Shown here one piece after another: positions 17,956-26,477 of a DNA stretch of 64,000 bases. Origin of the DNA: Coprothermobacter sp. (lineage in GTDB: Bacteria; Caldisericota; Caldisericia; Cryosericales; Cryosericaceae). Each line of letters opens with the position of its first letter. Positions within the stretch are counted from its first letter, which is position 1. A model generated the notes under the pieces. That model was not told the origin of the DNA and made no database searches. It saw nothing but the letters and a program-made list of their open reading frames with translations. Location: positions 31,266 through 95,265 of the forward strand of contig PNOG01000022.1 of NCBI GenBank assembly GCA_013824685.1. Reading direction: 5' to 3'. A program made the translations under genes and the position numbers.

Positions 17956-18996
17956 TCATGAGACTGTTCTCTGTGGCCGTTCGGTGAGCAGGTTTGTCAC
18001 GATGCGAACGATGACGTCCTTTTCATCCGGCTTGCTTTCTGCGATCAACAGTGTCGTAGCCACGAGGGCGGCGTCCGAGAACCGGCGTTCGCCAGATGCA
18101 TCGTACAGAGCATAGTTCTTATCGAGGAACCACAGGAACAGTGCAGCCCCGATGCGTTTGTTTCCATCAAAGAACGCGTGGTTCTTCACCACAAGGTACA
18201 GCAGGTTGGCGGCTTTTGCCTCGACGCCGGGGTACAGATCGGTACCGTCCCAGGTCTGCATCACTGCGCCCAGAGCGCTCTGGAGGCTGTTGTCTTTCTC
18301 CCGTCCAAACAGCTCCGAACCTCCGAAGCGTCTGCGCAGGTGCTGCACGATGCGGACTGCCTCGTTGTACTTCAGGGCATGGATGACTATTGTACCAGTA
18401 GCAGGAGCTGCCACGCGCTGATAGTCGTAGTCGTCCAGCAAGTCGAGCGCGAAGCTATACTCACCCACGACACGCAGGAGTGCTGTTGCCTCATCCCCCG
18501 TGAGTTCTCGCCGATTGGCCACGTCGGCAACCAGGCGGATGGCCTGATTGAGTTCCTGCAGGCGCCGCTCGTTGACTGAGTAGCCTTTGAGGAGGTGATC
18601 GCGCAGCACATTTGTGGCCCAGATGCGGAACTGTGTGCCACGTTTTGAGTTGACGCGATACCCGACTGCAATGGCAACGTCGAGGTTGAAATACTCGACT
18701 TGGTAGGTCTTTCCATCGGTGGCAGTTGTTGCATTTTTTGCAACAACTGAACTTCTCTCAAGTTCGCCATCGATGAACACCTTTCGCAAATGGCGAGATA
18801 TGACTGATTTGTCTCGTTCAAAGAGGGTGGACATCTGATCTAGACTCAGCCATACCGTGTCGTGTTCAAATTGTACTTCCAGTTTCGCTGTACCGTCGGG
18901 AGCGTTGTACAGGATGATCTCGTCACCACGAGCGCCGACGATCGGCGAGGAGTTCTTGTCTTGATCTATCAGTTCATGGTTCCGCTTGCCGGGCAT
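17956..18996 (-). CDS. RhuM-Fic/DOC fusion protein
   Basis: 346 aa. The N-terminal half (~40-140) is the RhuM-type domain: VWLSLDQMSTLFERDKSVISRH, then the YFNLDVAIAVGYRVNSKRG and FRIWATNVLRDHLLKGY blocks. The C-terminal half (~200-320) is a Fic/DOC domain with the catalytic HAFFDGNKRIG motif (His ~273), the form seen in DOC-like proteins. Such proteins may modify targets with nucleotide or phosphate groups, but no substrate can be inferred. GAGGAGGAAGAGG precedes the start at 18996. It stands alone between two glycan gene blocks and is flanked by repeat copies on both sides, which suggests an independent insertion. Confidence 0.9.
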   Translation of the reverse strand: MPGKRNHELIDQDKNSSPIVGARGDEIILYNAPDGTAKLEVQFEHDTVWLSLDQMSTLFERDKSVISRHLRKVFIDGELERSSVVAKNATTATDGKTYQVEYFNLDVAIAVGYRVNSKRGTQFRIWATNVLRDHLLKGYSVNERRLQELNQAIRLVADVANRRELTGDEATALLRVVGEYSFALDLLDDYDYQRVAAPATGTIVIHALKYNEAVRIVQHLRRRFGGSELFGREKDNSLQSALGAVMQTWDGTDLYPGVEAKAANLLYLVVKNHAFFDGNKRIGAALFLWFLDKNYALYDASGERRFSDAALVATTLLIAESKPDEKDVIVRIVTNLLTERPQRTVS

Positions 18997-19072
18997 CCTC
19001 TTCCTCCTCGCGTTCTGCGTCAGCTATCGAAACGGCGCTGCTGCTCTCGCATACTAGTGTAGCATCATTATT

Positions 19073-19186
19073 CTTTGGGGTCAGATGGTAACTCCAGCCC
19101 AACGTGGCAAGTTGAGCATCTGGGACGGAGACGAGCGGAGAAGACAACGCAATGAATGGATTCCCGCCCGCGCGGGAATGACGGAA
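19073..19186 (+). repeat. Composite dispersed repeat, copy 2
   Basis: It starts TTTGGGGTCAGATGGTAA, continues with GTGGCAAGTTGAGCATCTGG and GACGGAG, and ends with the palindromic core at 19160-19179 and GACGGAAC. It lies upstream of the RhuM-Fic gene. The stretch 19187-19316 holds no evident gene. Confidence 0.8.
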
Positions 19187-19316
19187 CTTCACCGGACAGC
19201 GAACCTACCATTTCCGAACTACGCCCCTTGCATCGGACAAACATGCAGAACACCCTTGGATAGAGAAACATCCTCGGGCTCAGGGGTCTCTTTGCCAGCT
19301 GACTCCAAAGGACCGG

Positions 19317-21359
19317 TCAGGGGGAGAGGTCGCGCAGGCGGGCCATGGCCTCCACCAGGTTGGGGTTGATGCTGCGGGAGTAGACCAGCTCGGAGCGCTC
19401 CATCGCGGTGTCACCCACGGCGCGGTAGCACAGAGACAGGCCGTAGTAGGCCCACTTGTTGGTAAAGCCCTGCTTGACCACGGTTGTCAGCAGTTCCTTT
19501 GCGAGGGCGGTCTCACCCCGTGCAAGGGCACAGAAGGCCTGCGCCGTTATGGCATATGGCTCTCCTTGTGCGATGACCAGTGCCTCGGCCGCCTTCGCCT
19601 CTGCGCCTGCCACGTCGCCATTGACGTAGACCATGGCCAGTGCCAGCCAGCCCTTGATGGCGGCCAGCGTCGGATACAGCCGTTCGGCCTGCTTCAGGCA
19701 GGTCAGGGCTTCGGGGCTCTTGAGGTTGAGCTCCATCATGCCCTGGCTCCACCACGGCCGGTAGTCCTCGGGCACCAGCGTCTGGGCCTGGACGAAGGCG
19801 GAGCGGGCCGCATCGGTGACTGGACCTGTCACCCCACCTGACAGCATGCTGGCATACGCACCACCCAGGAGACCCCAGTAGGTGTCGTTGCCGGGGTCGA
19901 GGACCAGGGCATCCGTCAGGCGCTCGGTCTTGGTGGTTGTCTCCAGTCCTCCCAGGCGCAGCGCGTACAGCGAGGCGGCCCCGCGCTGGATGGGGACCAG
20001 CGCCAGCAGGACGGCGAGCCCGCCCGCGACCAGGCAGGGGACGCGCCTGCGGTGGACCATCGTGCGGCGGTCGTCGCGGCTGAGCAAGTCATACGTCACG
20101 ATGCGGGTCGACAGCAGGGCCAGGCAGAAGAAGAGGATGGAAGGCGCCACGGCATAGACGTAGTCGACGTCCATGCACATGTGGAGGAAGAAGGCCAGGG
20201 TGCCCGCCCACAGGCCGGTGACCCCCATGTCCTCGCGCGAGCCGAACACGCGGTCCAGGCCACGCAGGCCGCGCCGGGCGATCCAGGCAAACAGCGGCAC
20301 GGTTCCCAGCAGACCGGTCTCGGCCAGGAAACGGAAGAAGAAGGAGTGCGGGTCGATGCGGCGGGACACGTCCGGCACCCACTCGAACGCAGTCCACGCG
20401 TGCGGGAACGTCCCCAGACCCGTGCCTGCCCACAGGTGTTCGCGGAACAGGCGCAGTGCCAGCACGATCAGGTGGACGCGCGTGTCGTTGGACTGGTCAG
20501 CGCCACCCGTGACGAACGCACCCAGTGCTGCCCCCTTGTCTGCGTTGAGCTCCGCTGTGGCCCAGGTCACGCGGTTGAGTACGGTGAGCCCTGCCGCTGC
20601 AGCGCCGACGATGAGCACGCGCAGGAGGACACGCCCCCTCCAGCCACGAGGTGCAAGCACGACCAGCGCACCCAGGCCGATGACGCCCGTCAGGAATGCC
20701 CCGCGCGACGTCGTGAGGTACAGCACCATGAGCAGGAAGCCCGCGCACGTATCGTACAGGAGGCGCCAGTCACGGCGCTTGTCCCCGGTCGCCATGCCGA
20801 CGCTCAGCAGGGTGCACAGGACGAGGAACCCGGCAAAGGAGTTGTGGTATTGCCACAGTCCCCACAGCTGGCCGTTGACGACGAAGTGGTACTGCAGGTT
20901 GCCCGCCCACAGCGGCGTGAAGTAGAACAGAGGCGACATCGCCGCCATGTAGTACGCGAAGGAGACGGCTGCCATGCCCACGCTAAGGAACAGGATGCCG
21001 TTGAGGTAGAACTGCAGGTCTCCGCGTTCCTGAACCAGGTTGAGGACCATGACCGCCAACAAGAGGGCCGCACCCAGTTTGGCCGCCTCGACCTGTGCGC
21101 CGTACGCGTAGGGGGACAGCAGGGTCAGGGCAACGACGGCGACCACCAGCAGCAACGACGACCAGTCGACCGACAATCCCACGAGACGGTGGTCGGGCAG
21201 CCACCAGAAGCACCAGGCGGCGAAGACGACCAGCGTGGCAGCCGCGAATACCCAGTCGGCTGCGTACAGGACGACGTCTCCATAACGGGTTCCCAGGGCG
21301 AGGCCGACCAGCAGGAGCAGAGTGAGAAGCATGAACAGTCGTTTTCTCATGAACTTCAT
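19317..21359 (-). CDS. O-antigen ligase/polymerase-like membrane protein with C-terminal TPR region
   Basis: About 680 aa. Roughly a dozen hydrophobic segments fill residues ~5-450. They include the LTTSRGAFLTG motif and the large-loop GTGLGTF..DPHSFFFRFLAETGLLG stretch of the Wzy_C (WaaL/PglL/Wzy) family. After ~460 the protein becomes soluble, with helical repeats of TPR character (LDPGNDTYWGLLGGAY, then ALTCLKQAERLYPTLAAI). The role would be ligation or polymerisation of glycan on the outer face of the inner membrane, and the TPR part may dock a partner. ATG 21359 has no clear ribosome site. A promoter-like TTGCAG-N16-TACAAT overlaps it, so translation may really begin at the ATG at 21350 on a leaderless message. 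A longer GTG start at 21425 is less likely. Confidence 0.85.
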   Translation of the reverse strand: MKFMRKRLFMLLTLLLLVGLALGTRYGDVVLYAADWVFAAATLVVFAAWCFWWLPDHRLVGLSVDWSSLLLVVAVVALTLLSPYAYGAQVEAAKLGAALLLAVMVLNLVQERGDLQFYLNGILFLSVGMAAVSFAYYMAAMSPLFYFTPLWAGNLQYHFVVNGQLWGLWQYHNSFAGFLVLCTLLSVGMATGDKRRDWRLLYDTCAGFLLMVLYLTTSRGAFLTGVIGLGALVVLAPRGWRGRVLLRVLIVGAAAAGLTVLNRVTWATAELNADKGAALGAFVTGGADQSNDTRVHLIVLALRLFREHLWAGTGLGTFPHAWTAFEWVPDVSRRIDPHSFFFRFLAETGLLGTVPLFAWIARRGLRGLDRVFGSREDMGVTGLWAGTLAFFLHMCMDVDYVYAVAPSILFFCLALLSTRIVTYDLLSRDDRRTMVHRRRVPCLVAGGLAVLLALVPIQRGAASLYALRLGGLETTTKTERLTDALVLDPGNDTYWGLLGGAYASMLSGGVTGPVTDAARSAFVQAQTLVPEDYRPWWSQGMMELNLKSPEALTCLKQAERLYPTLAAIKGWLALAMVYVNGDVAGAEAKAAEALVIAQGEPYAITAQAFCALARGETALAKELLTTVVKQGFTNKWAYYGLSLCYRAVGDTAMERSELVYSRSINPNLVEAMARLRDLSP

Positions 21360-21385
21360 TGTATGCGCCACACCTGTTGCTGCAA
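21358..21385 (-). promoter_or_regulatory. Candidate promoter overlapping the start of the minus-strand ligase-like gene
   Basis: On the minus strand TTGCAG (21380-21385), a 16-bp spacer and TACAAT (21358-21363) run straight into the ATG at 21359. Initiation ~7 bases downstream would fall at the next ATG (21350), implying a leaderless transcript. Confidence 0.4.
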
Positions 21386-21471
21386 CGTATGTTGCTCGTC
21401 TCCGTGCGATCGACACCCGCGCCACATGGCAAATAGAGCTAATTCAAGCCTGGTCTTTCACTTCTGTTGCC

Positions 21472-21499
21472 TTGACCAAGGCCACTTTGGTCCTATCCT
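21472..21499 (+). promoter_or_regulatory. Candidate promoter of the second ligase-like gene
   Basis: TTGACC (21472-21477), a 16-bp spacer and TATCCT (21494-21499) lie ~48 bp before the GTG at 21547. A GACCAA/TTGGTC inverted repeat (21474-21479 and 21487-21492) overlaps the -35 and spacer and could be an operator. Confidence 0.45.
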
Positions 21500-21546
21500 A
21501 TGAACTGTCGTTGGCTGCAAAGCGGCGGCAGAAGGGGTGAGCACAA

Positions 21547-24039
21547 GTGAAAGAGAATCGTGCGACTGGTGGTGCGACCCCCAGAAAACGCACATGGCAT
21601 GTGTGGTATCTGTCACTGATCATCGTCGCGTCGATCCTGCTGATCGGTGCGTGGACACGCTGGATACGGCTGGAGCAACTGTCCACAGCGTGGCTGGGCC
21701 TTGTTGCGCTGTTCATGGTTGGCGTCCCTTGGCTGCGTCGTCGTTTCAGTGCCGGGTCACCTATCGCGGTGTCTCCTCTTGCCTGGTTGTTCGTTGCCGT
21801 TGCCGTGTTCGGTCTGGTGTCATTCGCCGTCTCGGTACACCGTGGTGCCACACTGCAGGAACTCCTCAAACTGATGGGACTCCTGGGCATGTTCCTGTTT
21901 GCCTTGACCTCTGCGGGGTCCGAAGACCGTCTGCATACCCTCAGCTGGGTGCTGTTTGGCGCAAGCGTCGTCGCCATGGCAGGATGCATTCTCCTCTATG
22001 TGCTATCGCCCCGGGTTGCGACAGGACCCATCGCGTCACTGGCTCATGCGCTGGTCGTGCGCGACGCTGGCGGACGGCTGTGTGCCTTCTTCAGCTATCC
22101 CAACGCACTGGCAGGGTTTCTCATCCTGCCCCTCTGCATTGGTGTCGGGATGTTCGCGTTCGGCCGTCGTGGCCTGGAGCGCCTGCTGGGACTGGCAGGC
22201 ACCGTTGTGCTGATGAGTGCCCTTGTGCTGACCGGGTCGCGTGGGGGCATGATCGTGGCGGCAGGAGTGCTCTTGATGCTCCCCGTTGCGGGCTGGCTGT
22301 GCAGATGTGTTTCGAATCGCCAGATGGCGCATGTCGCCGTCGCGTACGGGGTCGTCGCTGTCATGGTAGCGGTCAGCATAGCCGTTCCCGTTTCCCGCAC
22401 TCGGGTGTGGAAGCCCCTTGTCCAGCGCTTTGTTGCTGTTGTCCAGGAGGTTTCACAGGGGCAGGCAACGACGGGTGGCTCACTGGGAGGTCGGCTCCAG
22501 ATGTTCCGGGACCTTGGCCCCTATCTGCGGGCATACCCGGTCCTGGGCAGCGGTCTTGGTACTTACTCCAGTGTCTACATGAAGTTCCGGTCGCAGCTCT
22601 TCTTTGCCACCGACCCCCACTCACTGCTGGTCAAGAGTCTGGCTGAAGGCGGTATCCTTGGTTTTCTCCTCGAGCTGAGCATGATTGCTGTTCTCCTTTG
22701 GTTGGGCTTCCGTGCTGCGCGTCTCTCCAGCAACAAAGCTCTCACAATTGCTGTCGTGGTGGGTATTGCCGGTACGCTGATTCATTCCTGTTTTGACATC
22801 GACTCCATGTTCTACGTCTTCGGCGTGGTGCCCGCAATCCTGCTGGGCTCGTGCGCCGGGCTGACCATGCAGGCTGGGGCCTCGTTCTGGGTCCTGGGCC
22901 GGCCGGTGCGCAGGGCAGCAAGTCCTGTGCCGGGCGCGAAGCACGTGAAGATCTCTCGTCCACGTTCTCGTAAGGGGGTGCCGACGACGGGACTCGTGGT
23001 ACTTGGTCTGGCGGCAGTCGTGTTCGCTCTGGCCACGTCGGCCGAGGCGTGCTTCGTCGCGGGGCTGCGACGGGCGCCTGCGAGCATGAGCGCATGGAGT
23101 CTGCCGCGTGAGTTCACGGTGGCGCAAGGGCTGAATCCGCTCGACGCCCGATATCCGTTGCAGGCTGCAGCGTCTGCTCGTAGTATTGCCAGGGTTGTAC
23201 CGGCCACGTTGGCGGTGACATATCGTGATCAGGCCAAGGAATCCTACCAGCGTGCCATTTCTCTGGATCCACTCAACCCAGCAGTCCAGATCCAGTATGC
23301 GCAGTTTCTGTACGAAGTCGGGGACAGAGGTGCTGTTGAGGTGTTCCGGCAGCTTACGACACTGGACCCCATCGACCCTGGTACTTGGACGTCACTGGCT
23401 CATGCGCACATCGTGTTCAATCACAATCCAGCGTTGGCTGAGCAGGCCATCGACCAGGCACGGCGTCTGGATCCCACGTACTATGACATTGCCAACGTGA
23501 CCGGCCAGATAGCCCTGGACAAGGGAGATGTTGGTGCTGCCGAGGCAGCCTTCCGGCAGTCTGTCAAGAGCAACCCGTCACAGCAGATAGGTTGGTCTGG
23601 ACTGGTGGAAGTTCAGCGTGAAACCGGCGTGCAGGGCAAGCTCGTCGCTGCGTTGTTTGATGCCTCGGTGAATGCGCAGGATGGGTCTGCGTTTGCTGCC
23701 GAGTTGCGGCGTCTTGCACCAGTGGCACAGTGGACGTCGCCGGCAGCTGGCACGTCTGTTGTTCCAGGTGGCACTGTTGCTTTGGCGTGGAATGTGACCG
23801 GCATAGCGAGCTCGCTGGAGTATCAGACGATCTATGCTGCCCCCGCCAAGGGCGACTGGATCCTAGTAGCGGATGGTCTAAAGCCTTCGGCTCGTAGCCT
23901 GACGTGGCAGGTTCCTGCAGCCATACCCTCGGGTCCTTGCCGTTTGTTGGTGTATCTCCGTGCACCCAAGCTCATGGCAGGATCGGACAGAGGATGGGCG
24001 TCGACTGCCTTCAGTTCTCCAGTCCAAGTGGAGCAATGA
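21547..24039 (+). CDS. O-antigen ligase/polymerase-like membrane protein with TPR and Ig-like C-terminus
   Basis: 830 aa, GTG start preceded by AGAAGGGG. About 12 membrane segments occupy ~20-440, with LTGSRGGMIVAAG and the family loop GSGLGTYSSVY..TDPHSLLVKSLAEGGILG (Wzy_C). Another hydrophobic segment follows at ~480-500. TPR-like repeats (~560-720; for example AKESYQRAISLDPLNPAV) come next. A final ~100-residue domain beginning WTSPAAGTSVVPGGTVALAW looks like an Ig-like/Ser-Thr-rich beta sandwich. The architecture suggests an outward-facing transferase with large periplasmic or extracellular docking domains. It is divergent from a relative at 19317 and leads into the Wzz gene 96 bp downstream. 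Confidence 0.87.
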   Translation: MKENRATGGATPRKRTWHVWYLSLIIVASILLIGAWTRWIRLEQLSTAWLGLVALFMVGVPWLRRRFSAGSPIAVSPLAWLFVAVAVFGLVSFAVSVHRGATLQELLKLMGLLGMFLFALTSAGSEDRLHTLSWVLFGASVVAMAGCILLYVLSPRVATGPIASLAHALVVRDAGGRLCAFFSYPNALAGFLILPLCIGVGMFAFGRRGLERLLGLAGTVVLMSALVLTGSRGGMIVAAGVLLMLPVAGWLCRCVSNRQMAHVAVAYGVVAVMVAVSIAVPVSRTRVWKPLVQRFVAVVQEVSQGQATTGGSLGGRLQMFRDLGPYLRAYPVLGSGLGTYSSVYMKFRSQLFFATDPHSLLVKSLAEGGILGFLLELSMIAVLLWLGFRAARLSSNKALTIAVVVGIAGTLIHSCFDIDSMFYVFGVVPAILLGSCAGLTMQAGASFWVLGRPVRRAASPVPGAKHVKISRPRSRKGVPTTGLVVLGLAAVVFALATSAEACFVAGLRRAPASMSAWSLPREFTVAQGLNPLDARYPLQAAASARSIARVVPATLAVTYRDQAKESYQRAISLDPLNPAVQIQYAQFLYEVGDRGAVEVFRQLTTLDPIDPGTWTSLAHAHIVFNHNPALAEQAIDQARRLDPTYYDIANVTGQIALDKGDVGAAEAAFRQSVKSNPSQQIGWSGLVEVQRETGVQGKLVAALFDASVNAQDGSAFAAELRRLAPVAQWTSPAAGTSVVPGGTVALAWNVTGIASSLEYQTIYAAPAKGDWILVADGLKPSARSLTWQVPAAIPSGPCRLLVYLRAPKLMAGSDRGWASTAFSSPVQVEQ

Positions 24040-24135
24040 ATCATTCTCGGTTTCAGTCGTTCCGATTGCAGAAACCGACATATGCTAGCGAAGGGACCGG
24101 GACAGGTTCAGGAGGGTTTGTGAAGGAGGACAATC

Positions 24136-25428
24136 ATGGAAGATGAACTCACGTTGATGGATGTGTTCAAGGTCCTGGCACGCCGGTGGAAGCTGATTGC
24201 GGCTGTCACCCTGGTACCTACGATTGTGGTAGCTGGCGTGCTGCTGTTTGCTGTCAAGCCTACATACACCTCGACAGCAGTCGTGATGGTGTCGGAAACG
24301 AAGGCCACCGTCACGGTGGCGAACCCGGACCAGCTGGCTGACCCACTGGTCAACATGCCGTCTGCTTCCGTTGTGGCTTACCAGAGCCTGGCCAAGGACC
24401 CATCGCTGAGTAAGGACGTCATCGACAAGGCAGACTTGGCAGGCGAGCCTTGGAACATGACAGTCCGCAAGTTGGCAAGCGCAGTCAAGATCAGTTCCGT
24501 CAAGGACTCCAGCCTTATCCAGATCGATGTCAAGCTGAGTGATCGCGACAAGGCTGCAATCGCCGCAAATGCGCTGGCTGATGGGTTGGTCGCCCGTGGC
24601 GAGTCTATCAGCAGGACATCCATGCCTGCAGCACAGCAGGGGCTCAAGGATACGTATGACACGGCGAAGACTGCTGTAGAGAACATCGAGCAGGAGCTGG
24701 CTGCCCTGTACAGCAAGCGCGACAACGTCAATGACTTGAAAAACGTCCGTGAGACCATCGCCGGACAGTTCAACAGCTACCGTGCACAGGTGCAGACCCT
24801 GGCGACGGAGATCCGCGCCCTTCAGCTCAATCTGGCGACAAGGCAGTCAGCATTGGCGAGTACACACCAGTACCTGACCACGACCAAGTCCATCACGGAC
24901 GACCAGACGCTGCTGGACGTCGCGAAGGCGACGAGCGGGCAGAGTGTGTTGGACCTGGCGAGACTCAACATGACGTCACAGCAAATCAACCCGGTATGGC
25001 AGTCCCTGACCAGTGACGTGACCAGCCTCAAGACCGACATTGCGTACAAGACCAGCGTGAAGGCCCTGTATGAGAAGACGATGCCAGGACTGGAGTCCCG
25101 CGTCCTCAATCTCGACAAGCAGGTCGACATGGAGAACCAGACCATTACCAAGGCGGAACGCAAGAAGGACCTGCTGGCAGCGGAGTTTAGTCTGGCTACC
25201 ACCAACTATGTCTCGTCTCTCAAGCTCGAGGGCAATCCCTTGCCGCCCGTGCGTCTGGTCCAGCGTGCCATACCTGCCGATGAGAAGGACGCCGGAGGAC
25301 GAGCAGTCAAGCTGGCTGTCACCATGGTGGCGGCGCTGTTGCTTGGTATCCTGTTGGCCTTCCTCATTGACTACATTCAGACCGCGCGTGCAGCGGAAGC
25401 TGCGGGTCGCCGGGGGGAGGAGTCGTGA
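24136..25428 (+). CDS. Wzz-type polysaccharide chain-length/co-polymerase protein
   Basis: 430 aa with the two-helix Wzz layout: TM1 at ~19-39 following a short cytoplasmic LTLMDVFKVLARRWK motif, a long extracytoplasmic helical region (~60-385) with heptad-like segments, and TM2 at ~391-413. There is no C-terminal tyrosine kinase domain. Proteins of this family set the modal length of Wzy-made chains or help export. AAGGAGG precedes the ATG. The next gene (stalk-domain protein) overlaps its stop as GTGA, an unusual partnership. Confidence 0.88.
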   Translation: MEDELTLMDVFKVLARRWKLIAAVTLVPTIVVAGVLLFAVKPTYTSTAVVMVSETKATVTVANPDQLADPLVNMPSASVVAYQSLAKDPSLSKDVIDKADLAGEPWNMTVRKLASAVKISSVKDSSLIQIDVKLSDRDKAAIAANALADGLVARGESISRTSMPAAQQGLKDTYDTAKTAVENIEQELAALYSKRDNVNDLKNVRETIAGQFNSYRAQVQTLATEIRALQLNLATRQSALASTHQYLTTTKSITDDQTLLDVAKATSGQSVLDLARLNMTSQQINPVWQSLTSDVTSLKTDIAYKTSVKALYEKTMPGLESRVLNLDKQVDMENQTITKAERKKDLLAAEFSLATTNYVSSLKLEGNPLPPVRLVQRAIPADEKDAGGRAVKLAVTMVAALLLGILLAFLIDYIQTARAAEAAGRRGEES

Positions 25429-26423
25429 ACATGTCCAAGATGAACAGGGGAACCTCAACTCTCCTGGTGTCAGTTCTCTTGATGTACCTGACACTAGCAA
25501 CCCCCGGACACGTGTGTGCCGCATTGTCCTCGTCCTTGACAGGGACCATCAACGTTGCGTCAGGCAGCGTCACTATTCAGGGGAAGACAGATGCAGGGGC
25601 CCTGGTCGTGGTCAACGGGCGTCAGTCCAGAGCGAGTGCGACAGGGGCCTTCTCTGCGTCGTTTCCCCTTGCCGGAACCGCGACTATCGCGGTGCTGGGC
25701 AAGAGTGGGCCCGGGTTTTCGATGCTGTTGAACCTCCCAGTTATCCCCACGGTTGCCAGGTATGTGCTCCCTGTCATGACCTTTAGCTATGACGGGACCA
25801 GCAGGACACTTGGTCTGGCTGGCAAGCTGATACACAAGCCTATAGGCGCTGTGAAAGGATATGTGACGGACACAGAGACGCGCGCGTCGATCTCTTTTGC
25901 AGTGGGCAAAGACTATCGGTTCAGCACGACGCTCCGTCTGGGCACCGGGCTCAACACCCTGCACTCGTATGTTCGGTACCTGTTGCTCATGCGCTACACG
26001 CTGCCCGACTTCACGATCACGGTCGGTCCTGTGCCACGTACCATCATCAGTCTCCAGATCGGCATTCCGCGCATGACCGTCAGCGGTACGGTCAAGGCTA
26101 TCGATGCACAGGGGACCAAGCCCCTCATCACCAATAGTACGACCATGGTCCCCATCCGTGCCATTGTGGAGTCGCTCGGTGGGAGCGTCAGCTGGAACGC
26201 AGCCGCTCGTCGTGTCGACATCCGGCTGGGTTCGCGCTCAGTCATTATGTGGGTGGGCAAGACGACAGCAACGGTCAATGGCAGCAGCAAGACGATGAGC
26301 ATCGCCCCCGTCATCATTGGTGGTCGTACGATGATTCCCCTGCGTTTCGTGGCCGAGAACTTGGGCTGCCTCGTCGGTTGGGACCAGCCCACGAAGAGCG
26401 TCACGGTGGTGTATGGTGGATAG
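25425..26423 (+). CDS. Secreted copper-amine-oxidase-N-like (stalk) domain protein
   Basis: 332 aa; GTG at 25425 overlaps the wzz stop, and an ATG at 25431 is an alternative. A signal peptide covers the first ~33 residues. A first domain (~35-120) of short beta strands around TGTINVASGSVTIQGKTDAG looks like a bacterial Ig-like/dockable module. The C-terminal ~110 residues are the stalk domain, with its repeated pattern MVPIRAIVESLGGSVSWN and then MIPLRFVAENLGCLVGW. Such domains are common in surface proteins of thermophilic and anaerobic lineages. Coupling to wzz suggests that it helps anchor or shape the polysaccharide at the surface (inference). Confidence 0.85.
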   Translation: MNMSKMNRGTSTLLVSVLLMYLTLATPGHVCAALSSSLTGTINVASGSVTIQGKTDAGALVVVNGRQSRASATGAFSASFPLAGTATIAVLGKSGPGFSMLLNLPVIPTVARYVLPVMTFSYDGTSRTLGLAGKLIHKPIGAVKGYVTDTETRASISFAVGKDYRFSTTLRLGTGLNTLHSYVRYLLLMRYTLPDFTITVGPVPRTIISLQIGIPRMTVSGTVKAIDAQGTKPLITNSTTMVPIRAIVESLGGSVSWNAAARRVDIRLGSRSVIMWVGKTTATVNGSSKTMSIAPVIIGGRTMIPLRFVAENLGCLVGWDQPTKSVTVVYGG

Positions 26424-26477
26424 AGCTAGTCACGCATGAGCGGAGGAGTGCCTTACGGCCAGCCAGAGAGGGTAGAC

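Noticed and set aside
20052..21503. A 483-codon plus-strand frame inside the first ligase-like gene
   Set aside because: Composition is charged and low-complexity (Gln/His/Arg-rich), typical of an antisense shadow; the minus strand encodes a clear membrane protein.
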